DNA of 45,251 bases, from NCBI RefSeq assembly GCF_012844305.1, contig NZ_JABANE010000075.1, positions 1 to 45,251 on the forward strand, given 5' to 3'. The translations under genes and the position numbers were made by a program. This document shows, piece by piece, positions 43,173 to 45,251 of this stretch (positions are counted from its first letter, which is position 1; every line of letters begins with the position of its first letter). The notes under the pieces are model-generated. The model ran no database searches, had not been told where the DNA came from, and saw only the letters and a list, made by a program, of their open reading frames with translations. The DNA is from Flammeovirga aprica JL-4. Its GTDB lineage: Bacteria > Bacteroidota > Bacteroidia > Cytophagales > Flammeovirgaceae.

Positions 43173-43811
43173 ATGAGTGAAATTTCAAAAAAAATAGAAT
43201 TATCTTATATCAACTTTATTTTGTCACATAACAAACGTCCAAATTCTGTTAATGATCTAATATCAAATGAGTTAGAAGATGACAAAACAGAAATACTGGA
43301 AGAATTTAAAGATGTAAATAAGATAGAAACTCAGATCTGGAAAGGTGGAATTATGACAGCCTTTCAACATTCAGCCAATGATCCTAATTATGAAGAATAT
43401 TCTGTGAGAGAAAAATTGCTTTCCTTCTTTTATAACTATGCAGAAGTTTTAAAAAAAGACGAGGTTTTTTATGAATATTCAGCAAACATTCATTCAATTT
43501 TTGAGTTAAGTATATTAAACGAAAGATCGTCTGTATTAAAAAATGTATTTTTAAATAACACCAATAGTATTATAAAAAGTGGAATTGAGACGGGAGAAGT
43601 GGCAGACCGTTTTTTCATTTCAGACTACTATGGTGATATCATTTGGTATCAGGCATTATTGATCATTAGATATTGTCTTTCTGATGAATCTAATGAGAAA
43701 GAAAATACAGATGAGATTATTGAAAAAAGTGTAAATCTAATTATGGATTTGTTTGAACCTAATTTTACAGATTCAGCATTTCTTCTTGCTAAATTCTTAT
43801 TTCAGAAATAA
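43173..43811 (+). CDS. TetR-fold protein adjacent to ABC1 kinase
   Basis: This 212-residue all-helical protein has the size and pattern of a TetR-family member. The N-terminal 45 residues (IELSYINFILSHNKRPNSVN and following) occupy the helix-turn-helix position but are diverged, with a gap-like acidic stretch ELEDDKTEILEEFKD, so DNA binding is uncertain. The C-terminal domain includes SVREKLLSFFYNYAEVLKKD and IIWYQALLIIRYCLSD. The ABC1/UbiB-type kinase gene follows after 2 nt. In mitochondria COQ9, which also has a TetR fold, works with COQ8, an ABC1 kinase, so this pair may be a functional parallel. That comparison is an inference. Confidence 0.72.
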   Translation: MSEISKKIELSYINFILSHNKRPNSVNDLISNELEDDKTEILEEFKDVNKIETQIWKGGIMTAFQHSANDPNYEEYSVREKLLSFFYNYAEVLKKDEVFYEYSANIHSIFELSILNERSSVLKNVFLNNTNSIIKSGIETGEVADRFFISDYYGDIIWYQALLIIRYCLSDESNEKENTDEIIEKSVNLIMDLFEPNFTDSAFLLAKFLFQK

Positions 43812-43813
43812 AT

Positions 43814-45136
43814 ATGAGTGATATAAAAAATAAAGTTCAGAAAAGCATCCCTTCTACAAAAACTCAACGTGTCAGTAAATTTGTAAAAGTTGGAGCAAAA
43901 GTAAGTTCTAACTATCTGAAGCATTATGCTAAAAGTGTCATTGATTCTTCCTATGATCGAAAAAAGGCACTGGATGAGGAGAATGCAAATGATGTATATG
44001 AAGCATTAAGCGAACTGAAAGGAAGTGCACTGAAAGTAGCTCAGATGATGAGTATGGATAAAAATATGCTTCCTCAGGCTTATACTGAACAGTTTCAAAT
44101 GTCACAGTATTCTGCCCCTCCTTTATCGCTACCTTTGGTCAACAAAACATTTCAAAAAGCTTTTGGAAAGGCTCCGTTAGAAATATTCGACACCTTTTCG
44201 AAAGAAGCTGTCAACGCTGCTTCTATCGGGCAAGTACATCAAGCTACACTAGGTGATAAAACTTTTGCTGTGAAAGTACAATATCCTGGAGTAGCAGAAA
44301 GTGTTTCTTCAGACCTGAAAATGGTAAAACCAATTGCTGTAAGAATGGTTGGTTTGAATGAAAGAGACGTAGAACATTATATGGAGGAAGTCGAAAACAT
44401 GTTGCTTTCAGAAACAGATTATGATCTAGAGTTACAAAGATCTATCTCCATTTCTGAAGCTTGCAAGGATATTCAAAATATTCATTTCCCGACTTATTAC
44501 CCTGAATATTCATCGAAGAAAATTCTTACAATGGATTGGTTGGAAGGAGATCATTTGAATGAATTCATCGCTACCAACCCTTCTCAAGAAATCAGAAATC
44601 AAATTGGTCAGGCACTTTGGGATTTTTATGATTATCAAATTCATAAAATGAAAGAAGTACATGCAGACCCACACCCTGGCAACTTTTTATTTAAAGAAAA
44701 TGGCACAATGGGTATTATTGATTTTGGCTGTGTAAAAGTGATTCCAGACTTATTTTATGATAATTATTTTGATTTGATGAAAATCGAAAATCTGGAAAAT
44801 AAAGAAAAGAGAAGTCAGGTTTTCAGTAACATGAATTTCATTTATGAAAACGACAGTGCTGAGGAAAAGGAAAAATTAGATGGTCTTTTCACTTCCATGA
44901 TCACTATCCTTTCTCGTCCTTTCCAAAAGCCTACATTTGATTTCAGCGATGATAATTACTTCAATGAAATAGCGTCTTTGGCAGACGACAAAGAAAACCA
45001 AAAATTACTGAGAAGTTCTAAGAAACCAAGAGGTTTAAGAGATGGGCTTTACGTCAATAGAACCTACTTTGGTTTATATTCGATACTCCATGATTTAAAA
45101 GCAGAGATTTCTACAAAGTCGTATTTTTTTGATTAG
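43814..45136 (+). CDS. ABC1/AarF/UbiB (COQ8-like) atypical kinase
   Basis: The 440-residue protein is an ABC1-family protein-kinase-like ATPase. The N-terminal extension carries the motif K74-V-A-Q77 in SALKVAQMMSMD, where the family has KxGQ, so the Gly is replaced by Ala. The Ala-rich nucleotide loop reads NAASIGQVHQA, the ATP-binding Lys lies in FAVKVQYPGVAESV, and the catalytic region has VHADPHPGNFLF and GIIDFGCVKVIP. COQ8 and UbiB support quinone biosynthesis; Bacteroidota use menaquinone, so the role here is probably in lipid or quinone handling. No C-terminal membrane helices are evident, unlike UbiB. It overlaps functionally with the TetR-fold gene 2 nt upstream. Confidence 0.9.
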   Translation: MSDIKNKVQKSIPSTKTQRVSKFVKVGAKVSSNYLKHYAKSVIDSSYDRKKALDEENANDVYEALSELKGSALKVAQMMSMDKNMLPQAYTEQFQMSQYSAPPLSLPLVNKTFQKAFGKAPLEIFDTFSKEAVNAASIGQVHQATLGDKTFAVKVQYPGVAESVSSDLKMVKPIAVRMVGLNERDVEHYMEEVENMLLSETDYDLELQRSISISEACKDIQNIHFPTYYPEYSSKKILTMDWLEGDHLNEFIATNPSQEIRNQIGQALWDFYDYQIHKMKEVHADPHPGNFLFKENGTMGIIDFGCVKVIPDLFYDNYFDLMKIENLENKEKRSQVFSNMNFIYENDSAEEKEKLDGLFTSMITILSRPFQKPTFDFSDDNYFNEIASLADDKENQKLLRSSKKPRGLRDGLYVNRTYFGLYSILHDLKAEISTKSYFFD

Positions 45137-45205
45137 AAAACATCGACCTGTAGATCACTTGCAATGGCTTCAGATAAGTAGGGAGTCTTGGTAAATAGAC
45201 TCTAG

Positions 45206-45251
45206 CACTCACTAAAATCAGGATATTTATTCTTTTTGGTGAGTGTTTTTG
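45206..45251 (+). terminator. Terminator-like hairpin after the ABC1 kinase gene
   Basis: CACTCAC and GTGAGTG pair around a 26-nt loop and are followed by TTTTTG at the window edge. A smaller hairpin GAGTC/GACTC at 45183-45202 precedes it. It may end the TetR-fold/ABC1 transcript. Confidence 0.5.

Noticed and set aside
1..45251. CRISPR arrays, tRNA or rRNA genes, prophage or intact IS elements
   Set aside because: I looked in the intergenic regions on both strands and found no regular spacer arrays, cloverleaf signals, transposases or phage genes.

Overview
The window is AT-rich chromosomal DNA from a member of the Bacteroidota, most likely a marine Cytophagales of the Flammeovirga type. The signs are a secreted protein with a type IX secretion (T9SS) C-terminal sorting domain, DUF4270 and DUF4290 proteins, a type III glutamine synthetase, TAnnTTTG-type -7 promoter boxes, and starts without Shine-Dalgarno sequences. 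The genus is an inference. I see no rRNA, tRNA, CRISPR array, intact insertion sequence or prophage. The content is mostly housekeeping and sensory genes with a few accessory islands.

Layout. (1) 1-3.9 kb: a T9SS-exported multidomain protein with a tectonin-like propeller, then a gene-poor stretch with four near-perfect small palindromes. (2) 3.9-7.8 kb: a minus-strand operon of a PAS histidine kinase, a MATE efflux pump, and a four-helix membrane protein ending in a degenerate nucleotide-cyclase-like domain. The last two genes overlap by 8 bp. (3) 8.1-9.2 kb: a HupE/UreJ-like membrane protein and a small PH-like membrane protein. (4) 9.4-11.8 kb: a histidine kinase with a periplasmic solute-binding sensor. 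(5) 11.9-19.8 kb: a nitrate module. It holds a NarX-like kinase with a nitrate P-box-like motif, a NarL/FixJ-type regulator, a complex intergenic control region, an assimilatory nitrate reductase fused to its own NirB-like flavin reductase and [2Fe-2S] domain, and a sulfite/nitrite-reductase-like protein that lacks the metal-binding cysteines but carries a C-terminal rubredoxin. (6) 20.2-23.4 kb: a secreted protein of eleven Ig-like repeats. (7) 23.7-25.8 kb: glutamine synthetase III, which would assimilate the ammonium made from nitrate. (8) 25.9-28.0 kb: sufC-sufD without sufB, and upstream a candidate ncRNA with its own -7 box and intrinsic terminator.

(9) 28.4-33.4 kb: plus-strand MaoC hydratase, bestrophin, ArsC/Spx-like protein, RuvX, peptide deformylase, CAP-like lipoprotein, omega-amidase-like nitrilase and a CaCA cation antiporter. 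Bestrophin, ArsC-like and RuvX are joined by one-base TAATG stop/start overlaps. (10) 33.4-39.5 kb: DUF4290, glmS, a DUF4270 lipoprotein and a catalytic-half-only glycogen-synthase-like protein on the minus strand, divergent from panC. (11) 39.5-42.8 kb: subtilisin-like protease, a zinc-ribbon membrane protein and hemL. (12) 43.2-45.1 kb: a TetR-fold protein paired with an ABC1/UbiB (COQ8-like) atypical kinase.

The observations I rate highest are the cysteine-less sulfite/nitrite-reductase-like rubredoxin protein behind the fused nitrate reductase, the NarX-like system with its candidate operators, the kinase-MATE-pseudocyclase operon, the ncRNA candidate upstream of sufC, and the TetR-fold/ABC1 pair.
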